From: an uncultured Gammaproteobacteria bacterium
Lineage (GTDB): Bacteria; Pseudomonadota; Gammaproteobacteria; Pseudomonadales; Pseudohongiellaceae
Direction: 5' to 3'
Length of the DNA: 64,000 nucleotides
Assembly (NCBI GenBank): GCA_903837345.1
Contig: CAILUG010000060.1
Span: 1-64,000, forward strand
The position numbers and the translations under genes were made by a program. Of this stretch, positions 41,873-51,410 are shown piece after piece. The notes under the pieces are model-generated. The model did not search any database. It saw only the letters and a list, made by a program, of their open reading frames with translations, and had not been told where the DNA came from. The first letter of the stretch is position 1. Each line of letters begins with the position of its first letter.

Positions 41873-43942
41873 TCAAGGGCGTGGCGCGGCTGCCGCCAGC
41901 TTGGCCTGATTGGCACGCTGGGTCAGATAAACCCGAACGGCTTCGGCTTCCAGCGCGCCGAAGCGCTGCTTGAACGAGACCATGCCGCGCGCTTCCAGTG
42001 CGCCATCCAGTACCACTGCACGGAACCCTTCGGCGGAATGCAACAGCGGCGAATAGCGCAGATCAGGAAACAGCCCGCGATTGCCATAGGCAGTTTCATG
42101 GCACATCACGCAATACACATTCCAGGTTTCAGCTCCAAGCATCAGCTGATCCGCGGTGCCGAAATCGGCCGGCGGATTCAGCGGGCGCGGTGGCGGCAAC
42201 TCACCAGCGGGGGGCAACTGCGCCTTGCCATTGAGCTTGAAAACCAGCAGGCGTGAATGGTTGGGCGTGTAATAGTCGCGTGTGCCGTAGCCGGCCAGTT
42301 GCGCGATATATTGCTCGCCATCAATTGCATAACTCACTGGCGCTGCCACCACTCCGGTCTGCGCCGCAAACGACCATAACTGTTTGCCATCGCTGTCGCG
42401 GAACGCATTCAGCTCGCCTTTTTGCGAACCCTGGAATACCAGACCGCCAGCGGTGCTGAGCGCTCCTGATGCAATGGTGCCGCGCATGTCCGAACGCCAC
42501 ACTTCCTTGCGTGCCACCGGATCCCATGCCAGCAGCCAGGCGCGTGAAGTGCGCGGTGCATCTTCAGGCAAGTTCTTCATTACTTCCGGCCCGGCGCGTC
42601 CCATTGCGGTATTGGCCGTACCCTGGCGCGCCTTGTAGTTGGGATCAGGTGCAAACGCCGAGACAGTTTCCACGAACGGCACATAGACGAAGCCGGTGTT
42701 GGGACTGTACGACATCGGGTGCCAGCTGTGTGCACCCTGTGCTCCCGGCTGCACCGCTACTGGCTGCCCGGTTTTGCCGAAATGGGCGGCCGGCACTTCC
42801 ACCGGGCGCCCGGTCTGCATATCGACATGCGTGGCCCAGGTCACCGTGGTGAACGCATCGGCTGCCAGCAATTGGCCGGTGGCGGCATCAAGTGCATAGA
42901 AGAAACCGTTTTTGTCGGCTTGCATCAAGGTGCGATGCTTGTCGCCGTTGAACACCAGTTCGGCCATCATCAATGGACTGGTGGCATCAAAGTCCCACGA
43001 CTCCGACGGTGTTACCTGGTAATGCCACACGTACTCGCCGGTGTCGGCTTTCACCGCAATGATCGAATTCAGGAACAGGTTGTCACCCCCCTGTGGACTG
43101 CGCGCTTCTGCCACCCACGGCGTGCCGTTGCCAGTGCCGAAATACACCAGGTTGGTGACAGGGTCGTAGAGAATGCCATCCCAGACTGTGCCGCCTCCGA
43201 GCTGCCAGAACAGATCGCCGGTCCAGGTGCTCAGCGCTTTTTCCAGCGCTGTGTTTTCCTGCGGCCTGGAAGGATCACCCGGCACTGTGAAAAAGCGCCA
43301 CAGCAGTTTGCCGTCGTTGGCGTCGTAGGCAGAGATATAACCGCGCACGCCGATTTCAGCGCCGCCATTGCCGATAAACACCTTGCCGTTGGCGACACGG
43401 GGTGCACCTGTGATGGTGTAGGAACGGGCCTGGTCAACAGTATCCACCTGCCATTCCACCTTGCCGGTAAGTGCATTGAGCGCGATCAGGCGACCGTCAT
43501 AAGCGCCGAGGTAGAGTTTGTTGCCAAAGGCAGCGAGGCCGCGATTCACCACATCGCAACAGCCCTTGATGCCGGTGCCACCCGATACTTGCGGATCGTA
43601 ATTCCACAACGGCTTGCCGGTTTTCGCATCGTAGGCAAACACCTTGCTCCATGCCGTGGTGACATAGAGCCTGCCATTGATCACCAGCGGTGAAGCTTCC
43701 TGGCCGCGGTTGGTGTCGAAATCGGCGAACCAGGTGAGGGCCAGTTGCCCCACATTGCCGGCGGTGATCTGGTTCAGCGGCGAAAAGCGCTGCTCATCAT
43801 AAGTACGACCCACGCTCAGCCATTGGCCGGGCTCGTTGTCGGCACCGATCAGGATTTTGCCTGTGACTTCGGCAGCCTCGGCACCAAGACTGAGGGCCAG
43901 CACGGTGACGGTGAGTACGATTTTGCTGGTTATTGTGGTCAT
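41873..43942 (-). CDS. PQQ-dependent alcohol dehydrogenase with C-terminal cytochrome c
   Basis: ATG 43942 follows AGGGGA; 689 residues with a signal peptide (about 1-23). The propeller has the disulfide pair Cys128-Cys129 (KGCCDVVNRG), GTGNGTPW metal-binding Asn region and SWDFDATSP with catalytic Asp plus the second Asp two residues on. The cytochrome domain near the C-terminus has CVMCH (611-615) and a likely Met ligand in ARGMVSF. It is a soluble periplasmic quinohaemoprotein, probably oxidising primary alcohols. The WDFD spacing is that of XoxF/PedH-type, lanthanide-using enzymes. Confidence 0.88.
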   Translation of the reverse strand: MTTITSKIVLTVTVLALSLGAEAAEVTGKILIGADNEPGQWLSVGRTYDEQRFSPLNQITAGNVGQLALTWFADFDTNRGQEASPLVINGRLYVTTAWSKVFAYDAKTGKPLWNYDPQVSGGTGIKGCCDVVNRGLAAFGNKLYLGAYDGRLIALNALTGKVEWQVDTVDQARSYTITGAPRVANGKVFIGNGGAEIGVRGYISAYDANDGKLLWRFFTVPGDPSRPQENTALEKALSTWTGDLFWQLGGGTVWDGILYDPVTNLVYFGTGNGTPWVAEARSPQGGDNLFLNSIIAVKADTGEYVWHYQVTPSESWDFDATSPLMMAELVFNGDKHRTLMQADKNGFFYALDAATGQLLAADAFTTVTWATHVDMQTGRPVEVPAAHFGKTGQPVAVQPGAQGAHSWHPMSYSPNTGFVYVPFVETVSAFAPDPNYKARQGTANTAMGRAGPEVMKNLPEDAPRTSRAWLLAWDPVARKEVWRSDMRGTIASGALSTAGGLVFQGSQKGELNAFRDSDGKQLWSFAAQTGVVAAPVSYAIDGEQYIAQLAGYGTRDYYTPNHSRLLVFKLNGKAQLPPAGELPPPRPLNPPADFGTADQLMLGAETWNVYCVMCHETAYGNRGLFPDLRYSPLLHSAEGFRAVVLDGALEARGMVSFKQRFGALEAEAVRVYLTQRANQAKLAAAAPRP

Positions 43943-44093
43943 GCCGGCATCCCCTGCTGTGTTCGGTGCGGCCGAGAATAAGGGACTGACAATGTTTAAT
44001 AAAGCCAATTGCCAAAGTTGAAGCCAACCTCCCCTATAATCGGATCCCTGTGTTTACCAAAACAATCGTTGTGCGTGCAGCACACAACTCACT

Positions 44094-45692
44094 ATGGTGT
44101 CTGACAAACGGTTCGGCTTGCTCAAGCAGGCACTATGGTTGTTATCGGTGCCGCTGTTATGTGCCGTGGTAGCAGTGCGGCATGGACAAGACACCAACTG
44201 GGATCTGCAGAATTATCATCTCTATAATCCCTATGCCTTCCTGCATGGAAGATTGACACTCGATCTGGCAGCTGCCGGCCTCCAGACTTATTTCAATCCT
44301 TTTATCGATCTCGCCTGGTTCGCCTTGCTGCAATTGTTGCCCCCGGCGGGTGTTGGCGCCCTGCTGGGATTTTTGCATGGCCTGAACTTCGTGCTGGTCT
44401 ATCTGATCGCCAGGGCTTTGCTGCCGGATGCGCCACAGCAAAGACTGGCGGCCTGGTTACTGGCAATGGCGGGCATGTTGTCAGTGGGTTTCCGCTCCGA
44501 ACTTGGCAACACCATGCATGACAATCTGGTGTCGTTGTTCATTCTGATGTCACTTTTGCTGGTGATAAGAGCGCAAAGCAAAGCCCGGAGTGAACGCTGG
44601 CGTTCCCTGCTGCTGGCAGGTGTGCTGGCAGGTGTGGCATGCGCCTTGAAACTGGTTGTCAGTATTTATGCGTTGGGGCTCTGCCTTGCGTTGTTGGCGT
44701 GGCCGCAACCCTGGCAGCAAAAATCAAGGTCTGTGCTGGTTTACAGTGCCGGTATCGGCACCGGACTGCTGCTGGCAGGAGCTTACTGGTTCCATCTGAT
44801 GTGGAGCAGTTTTGGCAATCCGCTGTTTCCCCAATTCAATTCATGGTTCGGGGGTGCATTGGCCGACCTTTTGCCAATACGTGACGAGCGTTTCCTGCCG
44901 GTCAATTGGCTGGAATATTTCAGCTATCCTTTTTTGATGTCGCTGCAACCCGGCCGGGTTTCCGATGAGTACTTCAGGCAATACAGCTGGGCATGCGTGT
45001 ATGTGGCATTGATCCTCGCTGTTGTGAAGGCGGTCTGTTTGCAATTCAGCAACAGGCAATCCGGCACCTCCACCAATTCACTGTCCTGTCAGGTGCGTTT
45101 GCTGCTGGTATTTTTCGGCTGCAGTTTGCTGTTGTGGCTGCACCTGTTTGGAATCTATCGCTATCTCGTCACACTTGATCTGTTATTGCCTTTGGTTCTG
45201 GTACTCACTGCCAGCTATTTGTCTGCCAAGTGGGGCTTCAGGGTTGGCGCCGTGCTGGTAGTTTTGTTGACACTGGCCAATTTCAAAGGTGCTCCCAACT
45301 GGGGCCACAGCAACTGGACCGGGCAAGCCTACACTGCAGAGCAACCGGCAGACGCAGATCGCGTCGGCACTATCTTGCTGATCGGGCAACCGCTGGCATG
45401 GCTGGTGCCTGCACTGGATTTGCCCATCCCCTTCCTGCAACTGGCGCCCAATTTTCCTGTTGGGAATTCACACTATTTCCAAACCCTGCGCGACAGAATC
45501 GACCGGAACAAAACAGTACTGGCAATCTTCGATCCTGCAATCAACACCATGGACGCTGCTGCCGGACGTGTGGCAGAAATTCACTACACGCTGCAGAAGG
45601 ACGAGTGCAAACCCCTGGCAGGCCACCTGGGAAGCAAGCTTTTGCTGTACCAGTACTGCCCTGTTATCAAATCGGTTACAGAACCAGAGTGA
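44094..45692 (+). CDS. Polytopic membrane protein, GT-C glycosyltransferase-like
   Basis: 532 residues with about eleven membrane helices. An early extracytoplasmic loop reads RHGQDTNWDLQNYHLYNPYAFLHGRL, in the place where GT-C enzymes carry acidic catalytic residues, followed by a DAPQQRLAAWLLAMAGM helix and RSELGNTMHDN. The last 130 residues are soluble and periplasmic. The overall plan resembles DUF2029/PMT-like lipid-linked sugar transferases, but no family-specific motif is certain. A TATAAT at 44035 could be its -10 element. Confidence 0.6.
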   Translation: MVSDKRFGLLKQALWLLSVPLLCAVVAVRHGQDTNWDLQNYHLYNPYAFLHGRLTLDLAAAGLQTYFNPFIDLAWFALLQLLPPAGVGALLGFLHGLNFVLVYLIARALLPDAPQQRLAAWLLAMAGMLSVGFRSELGNTMHDNLVSLFILMSLLLVIRAQSKARSERWRSLLLAGVLAGVACALKLVVSIYALGLCLALLAWPQPWQQKSRSVLVYSAGIGTGLLLAGAYWFHLMWSSFGNPLFPQFNSWFGGALADLLPIRDERFLPVNWLEYFSYPFLMSLQPGRVSDEYFRQYSWACVYVALILAVVKAVCLQFSNRQSGTSTNSLSCQVRLLLVFFGCSLLLWLHLFGIYRYLVTLDLLLPLVLVLTASYLSAKWGFRVGAVLVVLLTLANFKGAPNWGHSNWTGQAYTAEQPADADRVGTILLIGQPLAWLVPALDLPIPFLQLAPNFPVGNSHYFQTLRDRIDRNKTVLAIFDPAINTMDAAAGRVAEIHYTLQKDECKPLAGHLGSKLLLYQYCPVIKSVTEPE

Positions 45693-45782
45693 TAAATTCG
45701 GGCTTGCCGGATAAGGGTGGCGCAGCTCTCCCGGTTTTTGCTAGGTTGGTGAGGGGTTACCAAAGCTCGGGGGTCAATAACA

Positions 45783-47279
45783 ATGACAATTTCCACAATG
45801 AGTTCCAGTGTCAGCACAAGCAATTGGCGACAGTTGCTGGGTGCAATGCTGTTCCTGTGCCAATTCATATGTCCGGTTTTCCATTCACAAGTCCTGGCAC
45901 AACCAGCGGCAACGGCTGAATTTGAATCCGCAGTGTTGGCGGCGCTGGGTGGACAAGCGTTGACCGGTATTGAATTTACCGGCTCCGGCTGGGACGCCTG
46001 TCTTGGCCAGGCCTGGTCCATCAACGCAGGCTGGGCACGCTGGCAACTCACCGACTATCACCGCGTGATCGATTACGACACCGGCACCTCCAGCCAGACT
46101 GCGCTACGCCGGGCCGGCCTGGATGCCGATCATATCGGCGGCTGTGGTGCCCAACCTGCGGCGGCGGCAGCTCCCCAGCAAAGTTTTATCAACAGCACTG
46201 CGGCCTGGCCGGATCAACTGCTGATCTGGCTGACGCCGCATGGCTTCCTGCGCTTGCTGGCAGCAGGCAAGCCGGCAATTACCAAAGCAGGCACTGGCTG
46301 GCAGGCGAGTCTGCCGCTGCAGCGTGACATGATCAACTACCATCTCATTGGCCACTTCAACAGCCAGCATGAACTCACCAGCATTCAAACCTGGATCGAC
46401 GACTCGGTGTTTGGTGATATGGAAGTGCTAGCCGAGTTTGGCGCCTATGAACAATTCAACGGCCTGTCGTTTCCGCACACGCTCACTATCAAGCAAGGTG
46501 GTTTTGCGACACTGTCACTGACCATTGCCAGCGCAGCCGCCAGCAACGCCACTCTGCCCAACAAGGCCCCTGCTCCGCCACGTCCGCCAGCGCCCGCCAC
46601 GGACGGACCCAGGTTCACAGAAATCGGCAAAGGTATTTTTGTGGTCCTCGGTGGTTATAAATCGGTGGCGGTGGAGTTCGACCAATTTACGGTGGTGATC
46701 GATGGATTACAGAACGACGCACGCGTGCAGGATCTGATCACAATCGTCAAACAAGCCATTCCCAACAAACCGATACGCTATGTGGTGAGCACGCATAGCC
46801 ATTTCGATCACGCCTCGGGTCTGCGTCAGTTCGCAGCGGAAGGCGCCACCATTCTGACGCACGAGATGAACGTAGCGTTTTTCAACAAGGCACTGTCGGC
46901 ACCACGCACGTTGCGCGTGAAACCTACCGAACCCAATAGCGTGCAGGTGAAGGTGCAAGGCATCAAGGATCACCATGAAATCAAGGATGGTGCCGGCCAG
47001 AGTATTGATGTGTATGCGCTGGGGCCGAGTGCGCATGCCGCCGACATGCTGATTGCGTATTTACCAACGGCGAAGACCGTGGTGGAAGCCGACACGCTGC
47101 AACCGTGGATCAACCCGGCGTTCGGCGGTAAAAATGGCCCGCACCCGCTTCTCTTAAATCTGGAGGCCGGGCTGAAAAAACTGAATCTGGATTATCAGCA
47201 TTTTGTGCCGGTGCATGCACCGCCGATGCCACCGCTGATGGAGCGTGCGGATCTGGAAAAGGCGCTGGCGGCTCACTAA
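45783..47279 (+). CDS. Secreted metallo-beta-lactamase-fold hydrolase (intact copy)
   Basis: 498 residues. After a signal region (about 20-40), an N-terminal domain (40-265) of unknown type precedes a Pro-rich linker (KAPAPPRPPAPATDGP) and an MBL domain. The metal motif is VVSTHSHFDHASGLRQF (HxHxDH), with further ligands in THEMN, SAHAADM and VEADTLQPW. Such two-part proteins act as periplasmic hydrolases; related forms are alkylsulfatase- or lactonase-like. A decayed second copy lies 3.5 kb downstream at 50774. The substrate is unknown. Confidence 0.85.
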   Translation: MTISTMSSSVSTSNWRQLLGAMLFLCQFICPVFHSQVLAQPAATAEFESAVLAALGGQALTGIEFTGSGWDACLGQAWSINAGWARWQLTDYHRVIDYDTGTSSQTALRRAGLDADHIGGCGAQPAAAAAPQQSFINSTAAWPDQLLIWLTPHGFLRLLAAGKPAITKAGTGWQASLPLQRDMINYHLIGHFNSQHELTSIQTWIDDSVFGDMEVLAEFGAYEQFNGLSFPHTLTIKQGGFATLSLTIASAAASNATLPNKAPAPPRPPAPATDGPRFTEIGKGIFVVLGGYKSVAVEFDQFTVVIDGLQNDARVQDLITIVKQAIPNKPIRYVVSTHSHFDHASGLRQFAAEGATILTHEMNVAFFNKALSAPRTLRVKPTEPNSVQVKVQGIKDHHEIKDGAGQSIDVYALGPSAHAADMLIAYLPTAKTVVEADTLQPWINPAFGGKNGPHPLLLNLEAGLKKLNLDYQHFVPVHAPPMPPLMERADLEKALAAH

Positions 47280-47614
47280 GCAGGAACAAACGGCATGAAT
47301 CACCGCTGGAAACTGCTGGCCCTGCTTGCACTCAGCGCTACCCAAGCATTACATCGCCGTAAGGACAGGATCAGGATACCGGCGATCAGTGAAATCAGGG
47401 GAGTGAGTGTGATATTCATGACAGATCCTCAAGGTAACGGGCTGATAAAACTGCAAGGGTGACATGCAGCAAGCTCGTTAGATGAGCAGCCGGTACTGGT
47501 ACTTTCTGTACGACAGCACACATTGGACATGGATCAAGCCTTGCCGCTTTCGCGCTGGCGTCCTTCCGCAAAGCCCCTACAATTGGTTCAGCATAGTTCC
47601 GGAACTTTCCTTCC
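47280..47614. other. Junction region with remnants of two genes
   Basis: 335 bases without an intact gene. After the MBL stop, ATG 47294 (preceded by CAGGAA) opens a plausible signal peptide MNHRWKLLALLALSATQA that is abruptly lost near 47350. Immediately after, on the minus strand, the first 18 codons of a DUF3096 gene remain (47366-47419). Bases 47490-47530 resemble 51620-51660 upstream of the intact DUF3096 gene. Confidence 0.6.
47366..47419 (-). pseudogene. DUF3096 gene remnant (first 18 codons)
   Basis: ATG 47419 reads MNITLTPLISLIAGILIL, matching the start of the intact small protein at 51544 (MTIALTPVISLIAGVLIL) in 14 of 18 positions. The similarity then stops and the frame runs into unrelated sequence. 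It is a deletion remnant of a duplicated gene. Confidence 0.75.
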
Positions 47615-48625
47615 ATGAATTTTTTTTCAGTCCGCCCGACACTCGCGCTGTGCTTGCTGGCCCTGCTGTCAGACGCAGCCGCTGCCCAGGAATCCGGTTA
47701 CCAGCTCGGTCGTGGCAAAGCCCTCACTGACTGGCTGACCACAGGCGGCTATTTTTCTACTGAATATTCCGATTCGAACAACGAACGCAAACTGCTGCTG
47801 GATGATCTGGCGCTGCTCCTATATGGCGAGAAAGGCCGCGGCTTTTCCTACCTGCTGGAAGTGGAATCGGTCGAACCCTATGTCGCCGATTTCAAACACG
47901 ATACCACCACTACCAACTTCCCGCCCACCATCGAACGCCTCTACCTGGATTACAAAATTTCGGATCTGGTTTCAGTACGCATCGGCAAGCAGATCACGCC
48001 GGTTGGTTACTGGAACCTGCAACCGATCAATGTGCTGCGCGAGACCACGTCGAATCCGCTCTACAGCGATCGCATGATCCCGAAATTCCTGACCGGGATC
48101 GATGTCTACGGCTATGCGCCATTTGCCACTGACCTGACCTACCATGTGTTCGCGCAGAACGGCCATGACATGGACCAGTCCAACATCAATATCGCAATAG
48201 ACCGGCATTACGGTTTCGCCCTCGAAAAAATCCTGCCCGGCGGCTGGAAGCTGGGTGGCAGCGTTGGCCGCTTCCAGGAGCTAAACAGCGGCGCTACCCG
48301 CTACCTGCAGCTGAACACGCGCTATGACACCGACCGTTTCACTCTGCTTGCTGAGGGCAGCCACAAACTGCAGGATCAAAAGTCTGGCAGCCCGCGTCAG
48401 TCCGATGCTTTCTATGTGCAGGGTGAGTATCACTTGAGCGTGCAGCACTCCCTGATCACGCGTGCCGAATACCTGCACGACAGTGGCGTTGAAAACAGCG
48501 AACGCATCGGCATTGTGGGCTACAGCTACCGCCCGGTGTTTCCGGTTTCACTGAAAATTGAATACCAATGGCATCAGGACTCGGCCCAGAACCGGGTCAT
48601 GGCCTCGATTTCCGTACTGTTCTGA
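47615..48625 (+). CDS. Outer-membrane beta-barrel (porin-like)
   Basis: 336 residues with a signal peptide (about 1-24, AAAAQE). The body alternates polar and hydrophobic residues as barrel strands, with GGYFSTEYSDSN, IERLYLDYKISDLVSVRIGKQITPVGYW (a porin signature-like segment), ITRAEYLHDSG and a final strand ending in aromatic Phe (VMASISVLF), as needed for outer-membrane assembly. It resembles phosphate-selective porin-like and trunk porin families. It heads a three-gene operon: its stop overlaps the next start (TGATG). Confidence 0.8.
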   Translation: MNFFSVRPTLALCLLALLSDAAAAQESGYQLGRGKALTDWLTTGGYFSTEYSDSNNERKLLLDDLALLLYGEKGRGFSYLLEVESVEPYVADFKHDTTTTNFPPTIERLYLDYKISDLVSVRIGKQITPVGYWNLQPINVLRETTSNPLYSDRMIPKFLTGIDVYGYAPFATDLTYHVFAQNGHDMDQSNINIAIDRHYGFALEKILPGGWKLGGSVGRFQELNSGATRYLQLNTRYDTDRFTLLAEGSHKLQDQKSGSPRQSDAFYVQGEYHLSVQHSLITRAEYLHDSGVENSERIGIVGYSYRPVFPVSLKIEYQWHQDSAQNRVMASISVLF

Positions 48626-49032
48626 TGCGTATCCTGATACTGGTACTCAGCCTCCTGATGCTTCCCGCTGCCACCGCAGCCGAGTATGCCGTGGTCGTAG
48701 CGAGCAACAGTACGATCGGCGCCCTCGATAGCGCGCGCCTGCGGGACATCTTTCTGCGCCACCGCAATTTCGAAGGCGAGGTGCGGCTGGTGCCGGTCAA
48801 TCTGCTGGGAGAAGACTCGACGCGGACCCATTTTGAAACCAGCGTACTGAACATGAACCGCGACGAGTTGAACCGCTACTGGATCACCGGCCATTTCCAG
48901 GGCCTCAAGCCGCCAGCCACGCAGGCCTCACTGCAATCGGTGAAAGCCTTCATTGCCCATGTCGAAGGCGCGATCGGCTACCTGCCGCTCGCCATGGTGG
49001 ACGACAGTCTGAAGGTGATCCATGAGTTTTAA
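48625..49032 (+). CDS. Short PstS-like periplasmic binding protein
   Basis: 135 residues with a signal peptide (1-18, ATAAEY). The mature protein begins YAVVVASNSTIGALDSARLRDIFLRH, the opening of phosphate-ABC substrate-binding-like domains, and continues with NMNRDELNRYWITGHFQG and VEGAIGYLPLA. At about 117 mature residues it is far shorter than PstS and would form one lobe only. No transporter genes are near. It overlaps the cyclase gene by 11 bases, so a sensing rather than transport role is likely. Confidence 0.78.
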   Translation: MRILILVLSLLMLPAATAAEYAVVVASNSTIGALDSARLRDIFLRHRNFEGEVRLVPVNLLGEDSTRTHFETSVLNMNRDELNRYWITGHFQGLKPPATQASLQSVKAFIAHVEGAIGYLPLAMVDDSLKVIHEF

Positions 49033-50755
49033 GACCAAGACCATTGTGCTGCTGATTTTGCTGAGTCTGGTGCCCTATGTGGTGACGATGGGCATACTCG
49101 GCAGTGCCTACCGGCACGACATGGAGTCGCAGTTGATGGCCAACATGAACTACCAGCTCGGCATTACCATCGACCGTCTGGACCAGAGCCTGCTCACGCT
49201 GCAAAACGACATGAATTTCATGGCGTCACTCGACATCATGAACGACGTGCTCAGCGGTGACATCGACAAACGCATTGTGAATGTGCTGCAGCAGAAGAAA
49301 ACCGACCTGGCACTGGCCGGCGATTTCGCCGTGGTCGACACCAAAGGTACCGTAATCGCCTCCAGTGATGTGAACAGCATCGGTACTGCCTTCACCGGCA
49401 CGCCGTTGCTGCGGGTAGCCCTGCACTCCACTTTCGGCGACGCGGCCATTGGTGAGTTGCTGGTGCGTTACGACATGGACAATCTCACCCGCTACTTCGC
49501 CAACGACGAACATCTGGCCTGGTCACTTTTGGTGGGTGGTGAGCGGTTCGGGGCAGCCCCCACCACGGCGGCGGCACTCACGATCGAAGGCCACTTGCAT
49601 AGCCAGCCCGGGATGACAGTCAGACTCGAACAGGATCGCAGCCTTGCCTTTGCCGCCCTCGACAAACTCACCCGCAGTTTTCTGTTCGCGCTGGCCATCG
49701 GCACCGCCCTGATCGCCACCATTGCGTTTATGGTTGCCAACTACATTCTGCATCCGATCCTGCTGCTGGCCTCGACGGCGCGGGCGATTACCGAAACCCA
49801 GGATTACAGCAAGCGCGTGCAAGTGGCGCGCGGCGACGAGATCGGCAAGCTGGCGGCAGCCTTCAACTCGATGATCGGCGGCATGCAGGACATGATCGTG
49901 CGCGTGAAGGAGGAAGGCGAAAACAAGCTCAAGCTGGCGCAGGAAAAGAACCGGGCCGAGATGCTGCAGTCACTGTCAAACAAACTGGCGAAATACCTGT
50001 CGCCGCAAATCTACCAGTCCATCTTCTCCGGCGAGAAGGACGTAACGCTGGGTTCCTCGCGCAAGAAACTGACCATCTTCTTTTCCGACATCGTCAACTT
50101 CACCGGCACCACCGATCAGATGGAGTCCGAGGACCTCACCCAGCTGCTCAATCACTACCTGCGCGAGATGACCGATATTGCGCTCAGCCATGGCGCCACC
50201 ATCGACAAGTACATCGGCGACGCCATCATGATCTTCTTCGGTGATCCGCACAGCCGTGGCGTGGCCGACGATGCCCGTTATTGCGTCGAGATGGCGCTGG
50301 CGATGCAGCGCAAGGTGCGCGAGCTGCAGGAACTGTGGCGGGCAACCGGCTATACCAAACCGTTCAGCATACGTATCGGCATCCACACCGGCTACTGCAC
50401 GGTCGGCAATTTCGGTACGGAAAACCGCATGGACTACACCATCGTCGGCTCGTCAGTGAACCTGGCCAGCCGTATTCAGACCAGTGCCGCGCCCGGCACC
50501 ATCCTGATTTCCGAAGATACCTGCCTGCTGGTGCGCGATCGCTTCACCTGCCTGCCTGTCGCCTCGGTGACACCCAAAGGTTTTATCCAACCGGTCCTGC
50601 TTTACCAGGTGATGCAGGACGACCTGTCGTCACAGTTCGTGAATGTGGAACAGACCGGCTTTCACCTGCAATACCAGCCCGGGTTGCTGACCCCGGAGAG
50701 CCGCGAGCTGTTGCTGCAAGAACTGGAAAAACTGCGGGGAGGTCACAATTCGTGA
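49022..50755 (+). CDS. Membrane class III adenylate/guanylate cyclase with HAMP domain
   Basis: 577 residues: helix 1 (about 7-27), a periplasmic domain (about 28-220) with Cache-like features (GDFAVVDTKGTVIASSDVNSIG), helix 2 (about 222-245), HAMP (about 246-300), a short coiled coil and a class III cyclase domain. Metal-binding Asp occur in FFSDIVNFTG and YIGDAIMIFFGD; the adenine-recognising Lys/Asp pair is present (DKYIGD, MDYTIVG) and NLASRIQ holds the transition-state Asn and Arg. cAMP is the predicted product. Its start lies inside the PstS-like gene, indicating strict co-translation. Confidence 0.9.
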   Translation: MSFKTKTIVLLILLSLVPYVVTMGILGSAYRHDMESQLMANMNYQLGITIDRLDQSLLTLQNDMNFMASLDIMNDVLSGDIDKRIVNVLQQKKTDLALAGDFAVVDTKGTVIASSDVNSIGTAFTGTPLLRVALHSTFGDAAIGELLVRYDMDNLTRYFANDEHLAWSLLVGGERFGAAPTTAAALTIEGHLHSQPGMTVRLEQDRSLAFAALDKLTRSFLFALAIGTALIATIAFMVANYILHPILLLASTARAITETQDYSKRVQVARGDEIGKLAAAFNSMIGGMQDMIVRVKEEGENKLKLAQEKNRAEMLQSLSNKLAKYLSPQIYQSIFSGEKDVTLGSSRKKLTIFFSDIVNFTGTTDQMESEDLTQLLNHYLREMTDIALSHGATIDKYIGDAIMIFFGDPHSRGVADDARYCVEMALAMQRKVRELQELWRATGYTKPFSIRIGIHTGYCTVGNFGTENRMDYTIVGSSVNLASRIQTSAAPGTILISEDTCLLVRDRFTCLPVASVTPKGFIQPVLLYQVMQDDLSSQFVNVEQTGFHLQYQPGLLTPESRELLLQELEKLRGGHNS

Positions 50756-50773
50756 CCCCCCGCCGCGTTACCT

Positions 50774-51410
50774 GCCTGGCCGGATCAACTGCTGATCTGG
50801 CTGACACCCCATGGCTTTTTGCGTTTGCTTGAATCAGGCAAGCCAGTGATCAGCAAGGAAGGCAATGGCTGACAAGCCAGGTTGCCGATTGAACGTGACC
50901 TGATCCACTACCAGCTCATTGGCCACTTCAACAACAAACACGAACTTGCCAGCATCCAGACTCACCATCAAGCTAGGCGGTTTTGCGACACTGTTGCTGA
51001 ACATTGCCAGCGCAGTCGCCAGCTCAGCCACGCTGCCCAATAAAGCCCCTGTGCCACCGCGTCTGCCAGCTCCTGCTGTCCAGGGACCCCGGTTCACCGA
51101 AATCGGCAAAGGGATTTTTGCGTTCCTCGGCGGTTATCAATCGGTGGTAGTGGAGTTCGACCACTTTGTAGTGGTGATTGCCTGGTTGCCAACAGCGAAG
51201 ACCGTGGTGGAAGCCGACATGCTGCAACCCTGGATCAACCCGGCATTCGGCGGCAACAATGGCCCGCATCCCTTTCTGCTATTTTTTGATGGCGAGCTGA
51301 AACGGCTCAAGCTGGATTACCGGCATTTTGTCACGATACATGCACCACCGATGCCGCCGCTGATGGAACGCTCCGATCTGGAAACAGCAGTTCAGGCGGT
51401 GAAGCTGTAG
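50774..51410 (+). pseudogene. Decayed second copy of the metallo-beta-lactamase-fold gene
   Basis: The sequence matches the gene at 45783 from AWPDQLLIWLTPHGFLRLL onward. A TGA at 50870-50872 replaces a Trp codon. A deletion of about 85 bases after ASIQT shifts the frame. A second, in-frame deletion of more than 100 codons removes the HxHxDH metal motif, joining FVVVI directly to AWLPTAKTVVEAD. The N-terminal 140 residues are absent. The end (HAPPMPPLMERSDLE) is well conserved. It cannot encode an active enzyme. Confidence 0.9.
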
